NCBI GenBank assembly: GCA_016202695.1
Contig: JACQOE010000063.1
Location: 1 to 64,000, forward strand
Source of the DNA: Pseudomonadota bacterium
GTDB taxonomy: Bacteria > Pseudomonadota > Alphaproteobacteria > JACQOE01
DNA: 64,000 bases
Direction of reading: 5' to 3'
Below, one piece after another: positions 52,101-59,110 of this stretch. Each line of letters starts with the position of its first letter. The stretch's first letter is position 1. The translations under genes were made by a program, and so were the position numbers. A model generated the notes under the pieces. The model was not told the origin of the DNA, did no database searches, and worked only from the letters and a program-made list of their open reading frames with translations.

Positions 52101-52898
52101 ATGATCCTGTGGTTCGCCGAGCCGCCCCGGGACTGGCCCCGCCCCGAGAACGGCGAGGCGGCCCCCCGCCTCGGCGCCTTCCGCCCGGCCGGCGCCGAGC
52201 CGTCGGCGGGCGAGGGCCCGGCCCTGGTCGAGGTGAGCGAGGCGGCGCCGCCGGCGATGGGCGCGGGCGCCGCCGCGTGGCTCCTAGGCGCCGGGCTCGG
52301 CGGGCACGCCCCCCTGATCGAGGCGGCGGCGGCGACCGGGCTTCCGGTGCTGGTTGCGGTCAACGGCCTCGGCGGCGCCGGGCTCGCCGGGGTGCGCCGT
52401 CGGGTGGCGGGCGGCGCCCTGGTGCTCGCCTTCGATGCCCGCGGCCAGGAGGACGATGCCTTCCTCGAGCAGCTTGCCTGGCTCGATTCGCAGACGGAGC
52501 CCTTCGCCGTGATCGCGGACTCGCCCGCCCGCTTCGCCGAGGCGGCGCTCTTCGGGCCCCACGGCCTGATCGTGCCCAAGGGCGGGCGGATCGAGGCGGA
52601 TCCGGTGCTCCGCATCTTTCGCGCCCGCGCCGCCGGCGCGCCGCGGCCGATGTCGCCGGCCGAGGTGGATGCGCTTCAGGGGCGCGAGGCGTCGCTCACG
52701 GTGGCGCGCGCGCGGGCGGCGGGCGAGCGCCTGGAACCGGGCGACCTCGCGGTCGCGGTGACCGAGTCCAAGGGACTTTCGCCCGCCCTTGGCGAGCGCG
52801 TCGTCGGCCAGCGGCTCCGCTATCCGATCCGCCCGGGCGAGGCGCTCACCTTCGGCCATCTCGCTGGGCCCGCGGTCGCGGAGGGGGAGGCGCGATGA
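52101..52898 (+). CDS. SAF-domain protein; degenerate NeuB-like sugar-acid synthase relative
   Basis: A 265-residue protein. Residues 195-256 (GREASLTVARARAAGERLEPGDL to RPGEALTFGHL) form a SAF/antifreeze-like domain, the C-terminal domain of NeuB sialic acid synthases. Residues 55-180 follow the second half of a NeuB barrel (PLIEAAAATGLPVLVAV resembles the conserved strand ending in STG), but the catalytic and metal-binding features of NeuB are missing: no lhC strand, no SDHT, and VPKG where EKH is expected. The first barrel half is absent (NeuB is about 340 residues). It is likely non-catalytic or does different chemistry. It is 58 nt behind the oxidoreductase and overlaps the GT2 gene (ATGA). 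Confidence 0.6.
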   Translation: MILWFAEPPRDWPRPENGEAAPRLGAFRPAGAEPSAGEGPALVEVSEAAPPAMGAGAAAWLLGAGLGGHAPLIEAAAATGLPVLVAVNGLGGAGLAGVRRRVAGGALVLAFDARGQEDDAFLEQLAWLDSQTEPFAVIADSPARFAEAALFGPHGLIVPKGGRIEADPVLRIFRARAAGAPRPMSPAEVDALQGREASLTVARARAAGERLEPGDLAVAVTESKGLSPALGERVVGQRLRYPIRPGEALTFGHLAGPAVAEGEAR

Positions 52899-53575
52899 GC
52901 TGCGGCGTCTCGGTCGTCATCCGGGCGAGGGACGAGGAGCGATGGATCGGCTCCTGCCTCAACGCGGTCGCCAACCAGGACCACGCCGAGGTCGAGGTGG
53001 TGGTGGTCGACGACGCCTCGAGCGACGCGACGCCGGCGATCGCCCGGCGCTTCGGGGCGCGCGTGATCGCCTACGGCGAGACCGGGTTCAACTACTCGCG
53101 GGCGCTCAACCTCGGCATCGCCGCCGCCTCGAAGCCGCTCGTCGCCGTCCTCTCCGCCCACTGCGTGCCGGCCAACGAGCAGTGGCTGGCGCGCCTCGCC
53201 ATGCACTTCCACGATCCAAAGGTGGCCGCCGTCTACGGCCGCCAGGAGCCGCTGCCCGACAGCCACTCCTTCGACAAGCGCGACCTCTGGACCACCTTCG
53301 GGCTCGACCGCAAGGTGCAGAAGCGCGACTTCTTCTTTCACAACGCCAACGCCATGATCCGCCGCGCGCGCTGGCGCGAGATCCCGTTCAACGAGGCGAT
53401 CCACGGGGTCGAGGACCAGGACTGGGCGAAGAAGGTGCTGAACGCCGGCGGGCGGATCGTCTACGAGCCGACGGCGAGCGTGTTCCACCACCACGGCATC
53501 CATCACGCGCTGAGCGAGGAGCGCGCCGCCCGCCAGGTGCGGATCATCGAGCTGATCCGCCAGGACCTGACCTGA
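52895..53575 (+). CDS. GT2-family glycosyltransferase
   Basis: A 226-residue GT-A enzyme. VSVVIRARDEERWIGSCLNAVANQDH, VVVVDDASSDATPAIARRFGARVI and FNYSRALNLGIAAASKPLVAVLSAHCVP are family blocks; the last replaces the usual DxD with SAHC, as in some rhamnosyl- or aminosugar transferases. FNEAIHGVEDQDWAKKVL provides the catalytic-base ED region. It is shorter than most GT2 enzymes and has no membrane segment. Donor and acceptor are unknown. Confidence 0.82.
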   Translation: MSCGVSVVIRARDEERWIGSCLNAVANQDHAEVEVVVVDDASSDATPAIARRFGARVIAYGETGFNYSRALNLGIAAASKPLVAVLSAHCVPANEQWLARLAMHFHDPKVAAVYGRQEPLPDSHSFDKRDLWTTFGLDRKVQKRDFFFHNANAMIRRARWREIPFNEAIHGVEDQDWAKKVLNAGGRIVYEPTASVFHHHGIHHALSEERAARQVRIIELIRQDLT

Positions 53576-53588
53576 GGCGCGAGGGGCC

Positions 53589-54278
53589 ATGGCGATGACC
53601 GTCGATGCCGTCGTTCCCATCCGCTTCGCCGACTGCTGCGCGGCGGATGGAAGCCCGCGCCTCGTACTCTCCGGCAGGCCGCTCTGGGAGCTTACGCTGG
53701 AGCGCGCCGCCGCCTCGCCGGCGCTTCGCGCAGTGGTCGTCGCCTACGACGATCCGCGCTTCGCGCCGCACCTCGAGCCGTGGCGGGGCCGGGTGCGCGG
53801 GCTCGTGCGCCCGCCCGAGCTGAGTCTTGCCGGCAAGACCACGCTCGACGTGCTCGCCTTCGTTTCCCGCACCCTCCAGTCCGAGGGCTCCGGCCCCGAC
53901 TATCTGATGCTGCTCGAGATCAGCCATCCCTTCCGCCCCGCCGGGATCATCTCCGAGATCGTCGCCGCGGGCCGCGCCCAGCGTCCGGACAGCCTGGTGA
54001 CCTGCCGGCCGGTCCACTACAACTTCTGGCGCCGGCGCGGGGGCGGCCCGGTCGAGCGGCTGGCGGGCGCGGGCGACCGCGCCGGGGTGGCCATGTTTCA
54101 GGAGATGGTCGGTATCGGTTCGCTCTTCTCGCCGCGCGCGCTTCTCACCGACAACCCCTTCGGCGAGCAGGTCGACATCGTGCCCATCGACCGCTTCTGG
54201 ACGGCGATCGACGTTCGCGACGCCGACGGGCTGTGGCTCGCCGAGCGCTACCTCGAACGGATTGGCGGGGAGCCCTGA
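53589..54278 (+). CDS. Degenerate NeuA-like nucleotidyltransferase paralog
   Basis: A 229-residue protein with the general course of a CMP-sugar synthetase: VDAVVPIRFADC, RLVLSGRPLWELTLERAAASPAL, VVVAYDDPRF, DYLMLLEISHPFRPAGIISEIV (for the PLxR/PTSPL strand) and QVDIVPIDRFWTAIDVRDADGLWLAERYL. The CTP loop lacks the RxGSxRLxxKN residues found in the gene at 50103. It may be a pseudoenzyme, a regulatory partner of that enzyme, or have another donor. The ATG at 53595 fits the GAGGGG site better than 53589. Confidence 0.55.
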   Translation: MAMTVDAVVPIRFADCCAADGSPRLVLSGRPLWELTLERAAASPALRAVVVAYDDPRFAPHLEPWRGRVRGLVRPPELSLAGKTTLDVLAFVSRTLQSEGSGPDYLMLLEISHPFRPAGIISEIVAAGRAQRPDSLVTCRPVHYNFWRRRGGGPVERLAGAGDRAGVAMFQEMVGIGSLFSPRALLTDNPFGEQVDIVPIDRFWTAIDVRDADGLWLAERYLERIGGEP

Positions 54279-54283
54279 GGGCG

Positions 54284-56092
54284 ATGCCGACCGCCGTCCT
54301 CTATACGCCCGAGGAGGCCCGCCGGTTCCGCGCCGAGCGGCCGCCGGCCTCGGCCGTGCTCGCGCTGAGCCCGGACGCGCGCGCCGCCCTTCGCGGCCTC
54401 GACATCCCGGTACGGGCGACGACGGCGGTTTACGGCGACTCGGGGCATGCGCGCGTCGCCGCGCTGGTCCGGCGCGCCGACCGCGAGATCGGGCGCGCGC
54501 TCGCCCGCGAAACCGCGCTCGGGGTCGCGGCGCGCCTCACGCTCCGCCACGAGGTGCAGATGGTCGCCGCCGCCGCCGCCCGGCTCTGGGTGATGCTGGG
54601 GCGCTCGGGGCCGGGGCCGTGGCTGGTGCCGGAGCCTTCGGGCTGGGCGGTCGCAGAGGAGCGGGCCGAGGCCCAGGCGCGGCTTCTCGCCCGGATCGCG
54701 GGCCTCCCGGAGAGCTTCCCGGACCCCCTGCGCCAAAGCCCGTTCGCGGCGCCGCTTCGCTGGCTCAACCGCCTCGCCGCGCGGGCGCTGCGTTCGCGCC
54801 GGGTGGCGCTCTTCACCGCCTTCCAGTCGGGCATGGGGCCGCTCGCCGCCGGCGCCGGCGCCTTGAGGCCGCCGGTTCGCGCGGTGGCGCTTCGCGGCTT
54901 CCGCGGCCACGCCAACGAGCACCTTCGCCCCTTCGTCGCCCTGTGGCGCCTGGCGCGGGGGGCGCGGGCGACGCAAACGCTGGTGGTGCCGGCGACGCCT
55001 TCGGCCGCGGCCAGCGCCGCCGCCCGTCGCGCGCTCGGCGCCCTCACCGGCCCGGCCGTGCGCCGCGGGGTCGCGGCCTTCGAGGACTCGCTCCTCGCCC
55101 AGACCGCGCTCACCGAAGGCTTGGTTTCCGAGATGGGCGCGCTGATCGCGCTCCTTCGCCCGAGGGCGCTGGTGGCGCACGCGCTCCGCTGGGCCGACGA
55201 CGCGGCGCTGGGCGAGGCCGCGGCGGCGGCCGGGCTGCCGAGTGTCCTCATCAGCCACGGAAGCCACCCCCCGCCCGCCGGCGGGAGAGGGGGGGTGGTG
55301 GCCCGCGCCGTGCTCGCGCCGCACGCGGAAGGCTTGCTGGTGAGCCCGCTCGCCGATGCGGCCCTCGTCCAGTCGCCCCACGCCGAGGCCGCGGCCAGGG
55401 CCTTCGATCCGGCGATGCCGCGCCGGCGCATCCGGCCGGCGCTGTGGGCCTGGCGGGGCCTCCCCGAGCCGCCGGTGCGCTCGCCGATCCGCACCGTCCT
55501 GCATGCCGGCACCTTCAAGCGGCTCGCCCGCGCCCGGCCGTGGATGTACGAGACCGCTGACGAGTTCGTCGAGGGTCTCACGGCGCTGGTCGTGGCGCTC
55601 GAGTCCGTGTCCGCGGCGCGACTCGTGGTCCGGCTCCGCCCCGCGTCCGAGTGCGCGCCCGAGACGCTCCGCGCGCTCCTTCCCGAATCCGGGCGGGTGG
55701 AGGTCAGGCTCGGCGGCTCATTCCTCGACGACCTCGCCGCCGCCGACCTCCTGGTCAGCTTCTCTTCGACCACGCTGGAGGAGGCGCTGCATGCCCGCCG
55801 GCCGGTGGTGCTGTGGGGCGGCTCGATGCGCTATCGGCACCTCGCCGCGCGTACCCGCCCGCCGGAGCCGGGCGACCGCGCCGCGGTCTACGCCCCGGCG
55901 CGGGCCGAGGACCTCGGCCCCCTGATCGCCGCCGTGCTCGCCGCCCACGCCGGGCGTCCGCTCACCGACGCCGAGCTGGCAGCCCACGTCTGGCCCGCGG
56001 GTGCGCCTGACGCCGTTGCCGTCCTCGACGAGATCGCCGTGCCCCTGCCGCGCCGCGGGCTGGGGATCGAACCAAGGGAGTTGGCACCATGA
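54284..56092 (+). CDS. Large GT-B-like protein of unknown specificity
   Basis: A 602-residue protein without a recognised family. It is rich in alanine and arginine, with no signal peptide or clear membrane helix. The middle has LIALLRPRALVAHALRWADDAALGEAAAAAGLPSVLISHGSH, as in the hinge of GT-B enzymes. The end of the second domain, VLHAGTFKRLA and LVSFSSTTLEEALHARRPVVLWGG, matches the donor-site pattern of capsule and teichoic-acid type transferases. A proline-glycine loop (PPPAGGRGG) interrupts it. It overlaps the aldolase gene (ATGA). Together with the genes at 48076 and 59107 it forms a trio with similar C-terminal motifs. Confidence 0.5.
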   Translation: MPTAVLYTPEEARRFRAERPPASAVLALSPDARAALRGLDIPVRATTAVYGDSGHARVAALVRRADREIGRALARETALGVAARLTLRHEVQMVAAAAARLWVMLGRSGPGPWLVPEPSGWAVAEERAEAQARLLARIAGLPESFPDPLRQSPFAAPLRWLNRLAARALRSRRVALFTAFQSGMGPLAAGAGALRPPVRAVALRGFRGHANEHLRPFVALWRLARGARATQTLVVPATPSAAASAAARRALGALTGPAVRRGVAAFEDSLLAQTALTEGLVSEMGALIALLRPRALVAHALRWADDAALGEAAAAAGLPSVLISHGSHPPPAGGRGGVVARAVLAPHAEGLLVSPLADAALVQSPHAEAAARAFDPAMPRRRIRPALWAWRGLPEPPVRSPIRTVLHAGTFKRLARARPWMYETADEFVEGLTALVVALESVSAARLVVRLRPASECAPETLRALLPESGRVEVRLGGSFLDDLAAADLLVSFSSTTLEEALHARRPVVLWGGSMRYRHLAARTRPPEPGDRAAVYAPARAEDLGPLIAAVLAAHAGRPLTDAELAAHVWPAGAPDAVAVLDEIAVPLPRRGLGIEPRELAP

Positions 56093-57717
56093 CCACGGGC
56101 CGCGACGCGCTCACCGTGCTCGACTGCACCTTCCGCGACGGCGGCTACTACAACGACTGGGACTTCCCGCCCGACCTCGTCGGCGAGTACCTGTCGGCGG
56201 TGACGACGGCCGGGATCGACGCGGTCGAAATCGGCTTCCGCTTTACCCCCAAGGAGCGGTTCTACGGCGCCTTCGCCTACTCCACCGATGCCATGCTGGC
56301 GACGCTGCCGCTCCCCGCCGGCGTGACCCTGGGCGTGATGTGCAACGCCAAGGACCTGCTTGTCTATCCTGGCGGCGGCGAGGCCGCGGTCGAGGCCCTT
56401 TTCGCCCCCGCCGGCGACAGCCCGCTCGAGCTGGTGCGCGTCGCCGCCCACTTCGCCGAGGCGCCCAAGCTGGGCCCCGCCCTCGCCCGGCTCAAGGCCA
56501 AGGGCTACGCGGTCGGGCTCAACCTCATGCAGGCGGGCGGCAAGACCGCCGAGGAGTTGGGCAGGCTGGCCCAGACGGCGAGCGGCTGGGGCTGCGTCGA
56601 CGTGCTCTACTTCGGCGACTCGCTCGGCAGCATGGACCCGCCGATGATCGCCGCCACCATCGCCGCGCTCCGCCGCGGCTGGGCGGGGCCGGTCGGCGTC
56701 CACACCCACAACAACATGGGCCTCGGGCTCGCCAACAGCCTGGCCGCGATCGCGGCCGGGGCGACCTGGATCGACGGCACCATCACCGGCATGGGCCGCG
56801 GCGCCGGCAACACGCGGATGGAGTTCCTGCTCCTCGAACTGGCGCGGAAGGGGCTCGCCCGCGTCCGCCCCGAGGCGCTCTTCCGCCTCGTCTGCGAGCG
56901 CTTCGAGCCGATGCAGGCGCGCTACGGCTGGGGGCCGAACCTCTTCTACTACCTCGCCGGCCTCTACGGCATCCACCCGACCTACGTCCAGCAGATGTCG
57001 GCCGACGGCCGCTACGAGGCCCCCGACATCCTGGCCGTGATCGAGGCGCTGAGGCGATCGGGCGGCGCCTCCTTCAGCGGCGACTCATTGCGCAACGCCG
57101 TCGCCGCCAGCTACCGCGAGCCGGCCGGCGCATGGTCGGCCGCCGGCTGGGCCGACGGGCGCCCGCTGCTCGCGGTCGCCGCCGGGCCGGGCGCGGCCCG
57201 CCACCGCGAGGCGCTGCTTGCCTACATCCGCCGCGCCGATCCGGTGGTGGTGGCGCTCAACCACGTGCCGACGCTTCCCCCCGAGGCGGTCACCGCCTAC
57301 GCCGCCTGCCATCCCACCCGGCTCCTCTCCAACGCCCCCCTCTACCGCCGGCTCGGGCGCCCGGTGATCCTGCCGGCGCGGGGCGCGCCGGCGGGCGTGG
57401 TCGAGGCCCTCGCCGGCGTCGAGGTGCTGGACTACGGGATGGCGGTGGCCGAGGGCCGCTTTGAGGTCGGCGCCACCGGGTGCACCGTGCCGGCGCCGCT
57501 GGTGGCCGCCTACGTGCTGGCGCTCGCCGCCGCCGCCGGGGCGAGGAAGGTGCTGCTCGCCGGCTTCGACGGCTACGGCGCCAACGACCCGCGCAACCAG
57601 GAGATGGCGGAAGTGATCGCGCTCTTCCGCAAGGCCGCGCCCGGACTCCCGCTGGCCGCGGTCACGCCCTCGGCCCACCGCCTCGCCCAGAGCTCGATCT
57701 ACCTGCCGGAGCCGTGA
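56089..57717 (+). CDS. DRE-TIM aldolase fused to a MptE/DUF115-like domain
   Basis: A 542-residue two-domain enzyme. Residues 8-300 are an HMGL-like DRE-TIM barrel: LDCTFRDGGYYNDWDF (Arg16, Asp17), VEIGFRF, DVLYFGDSLGSMDP, and metal-binding His205/His207 in GVHTHNNMGLGLANS. Related enzymes are 4-hydroxy-2-oxovalerate aldolase and citramalate synthase. Residues 355-542 (LAVAAGPGAARHREALLAYI, VALNHVPTLP, GATGCTVPAPLVAAYVLALAAAAGARKVLLAGFDGYGA) resemble DUF115/MptE-like or sialyltransferase-like folds. In a glycan operon next to KdsB the barrel may build a 2-keto sugar acid by aldol addition of a pyruvate unit, a task usually done by NeuB or KdsA. The substrate is inferred only. Confidence 0.75.
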   Translation: MTTGRDALTVLDCTFRDGGYYNDWDFPPDLVGEYLSAVTTAGIDAVEIGFRFTPKERFYGAFAYSTDAMLATLPLPAGVTLGVMCNAKDLLVYPGGGEAAVEALFAPAGDSPLELVRVAAHFAEAPKLGPALARLKAKGYAVGLNLMQAGGKTAEELGRLAQTASGWGCVDVLYFGDSLGSMDPPMIAATIAALRRGWAGPVGVHTHNNMGLGLANSLAAIAAGATWIDGTITGMGRGAGNTRMEFLLLELARKGLARVRPEALFRLVCERFEPMQARYGWGPNLFYYLAGLYGIHPTYVQQMSADGRYEAPDILAVIEALRRSGGASFSGDSLRNAVAASYREPAGAWSAAGWADGRPLLAVAAGPGAARHREALLAYIRRADPVVVALNHVPTLPPEAVTAYAACHPTRLLSNAPLYRRLGRPVILPARGAPAGVVEALAGVEVLDYGMAVAEGRFEVGATGCTVPAPLVAAYVLALAAAAGARKVLLAGFDGYGANDPRNQEMAEVIALFRKAAPGLPLAAVTPSAHRLAQSSIYLPEP

Positions 57718-57720
57718 GGA

Positions 57721-58449
57721 ATGCGGCCCGCGATCGTCATCCCCGCCCGCTACGCCTCGAGCCGCTTCGAGGGCAAGCCGCTGGCGATGATCGCCGGGCG
57801 GCCGATGATCGCGCGCGTCTTCGAGCGTTGTGCCGCCGCGCTCTCGCCCGAGCGCACCTTCGTCGCCACCGACGACGAGCGGATCGCCGCCTGCTGCCGG
57901 GCCGAGGGTATCCGGGTGGTGATGACCGCGAGCGACTGCCTCACCGGCACCGACCGGGTCCACCAGGCATCGCTCCAGATTCCCGGCGACCTCTTCGTCA
58001 ACGTCCAGGGCGACGAGCCGCTGATCGAGCCCGGCGACGTGCGCGCCGTGATCGAGGCGGCCGAGCGGGAGCCGGGCACGGTGGTCAACGCCATGTGCGC
58101 GATCACCGAGGAGGCGGACTTCCGGAGCCCCAACGTGCCCAAGGTGGCGGCCGCGCCCGACGGGCGGCTCCTCTACATGAGCCGGGCGCCGATCCCCACC
58201 GACAAGCGCCACCGCTTCCGCGGGGCGATGAAGCAGGTCTGCATCTACGCCTTCCCGCGCGCCGCGCTCGAGCTGTTCGCGCGCGCCGGGCGGAAGACGC
58301 CGATCGAGGAGATCGAGGACATCGAGATCCTCCGCCTCCTCGAGCTCGGGCACGAGGTCCGCATGGTGCCGGTCTCGGGGGCCTCGATCGCGGTCGACGT
58401 GCCGGCGGACGTGGCCAGGGTGGAGGCGGTGCTGCATGCGCGCGCTTAG
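57721..58449 (+). CDS. kdsB: CMP-KDO synthetase-like cytidylyltransferase
   Basis: A 242-residue enzyme that activates 3-deoxy-manno-octulosonate or a similar acid with CTP. AIVIPARYASSRFEGKPLAMIAGRPMI is the CTP loop, TFVATDDERIAACCRAEG and LTGTDRVHQASLQ follow, VNVQGDEPLIEP is the conserved metal-site region, and MKQVCIYAFPRAALELFAR belongs to the sugar pocket. The usual KdsB blocks are all seen. KDO activation for lipid A is normally encoded elsewhere, so this copy inside a capsule-like operon may serve a related acid, as KpsU does for capsules. It overlaps the phosphatase by 14 nt. Confidence 0.85.
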   Translation: MRPAIVIPARYASSRFEGKPLAMIAGRPMIARVFERCAAALSPERTFVATDDERIAACCRAEGIRVVMTASDCLTGTDRVHQASLQIPGDLFVNVQGDEPLIEPGDVRAVIEAAEREPGTVVNAMCAITEEADFRSPNVPKVAAAPDGRLLYMSRAPIPTDKRHRFRGAMKQVCIYAFPRAALELFARAGRKTPIEEIEDIEILRLLELGHEVRMVPVSGASIAVDVPADVARVEAVLHARA

Positions 58450-59110
58450 CGCCTACGGCCTCGCCGTCTTCGACTGCGACGGCGTGGTGCTCGATTCCAA
58501 CCGCCTCAAGTCGGAGGCTCTGGCCAAGGCGCTGGCCGACGAGCCGGCGGAGCGGGTCGCGGCCTTCGTCCGCTACCACCAGGCCACCGGCGGCGTCTCG
58601 CGCTACGAGAAGTTCCGTCACTATTACGCGGTGATGAGCCCGCGCGCCGACGTGCAGGCGGCGGTCGACGGGGCGCTGGCGCGGCTTGCCGGCATCCTCC
58701 GCGACGAGCTGGTCCGCTGCCCCGAGGTCCCGGGGGTGCGGCGCGCGCTCGAGCGGCTGCGAGCCGCGGGCGTCCCCTGCGCTGTCAACTCGGGCGGCGA
58801 CGAGGCGGAGCTTCTCGCCGCCTTTCCCCGGCGCGGGCTCGACGCCTACTTCGCCGCCGTCCTGGGGAGCCCGCGGACCAAGGCCGAGAACATGGAGCGC
58901 CTGCGCGAAAAGGGGCTGTTGCGCCTCCCCGGCCTCTACTTCGGCGATGCCAGGAAGGACATGGAGACGGCCGAGGCCTACGGGTTCGACTTCGTTTTCG
59001 TCTCGGCGCGCTCGGACTGGGCCGACGGCGCCGAGGCGGCGCGGGCGCGCGGCCATGGCGCCATCGCCGACTTCGACGAGCTCCTCGCGCGCGCGGAGGG
59101 CGGCGGATGA
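58436..59110 (+). CDS. HAD-superfamily phosphatase
   Basis: A 224-residue haloacid-dehalogenase-like hydrolase. Motif I is VFDCDGVVLDSN (nucleophile and acid Asp), motif II CAVNSGGDEAE, motif III the Lys in SPRTKAENM, and motif IV YFGDARKDMETAEAYG. The cap type is phosphoglycolate-phosphatase-like, not KdsC-like. Between KdsB and the aldolase it could remove phosphate from a newly made sugar-acid phosphate, the step before CMP activation. It overlaps both neighbours. Confidence 0.83.
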   Translation: MRALSAYGLAVFDCDGVVLDSNRLKSEALAKALADEPAERVAAFVRYHQATGGVSRYEKFRHYYAVMSPRADVQAAVDGALARLAGILRDELVRCPEVPGVRRALERLRAAGVPCAVNSGGDEAELLAAFPRRGLDAYFAAVLGSPRTKAENMERLREKGLLRLPGLYFGDARKDMETAEAYGFDFVFVSARSDWADGAEAARARGHGAIADFDELLARAEGGG

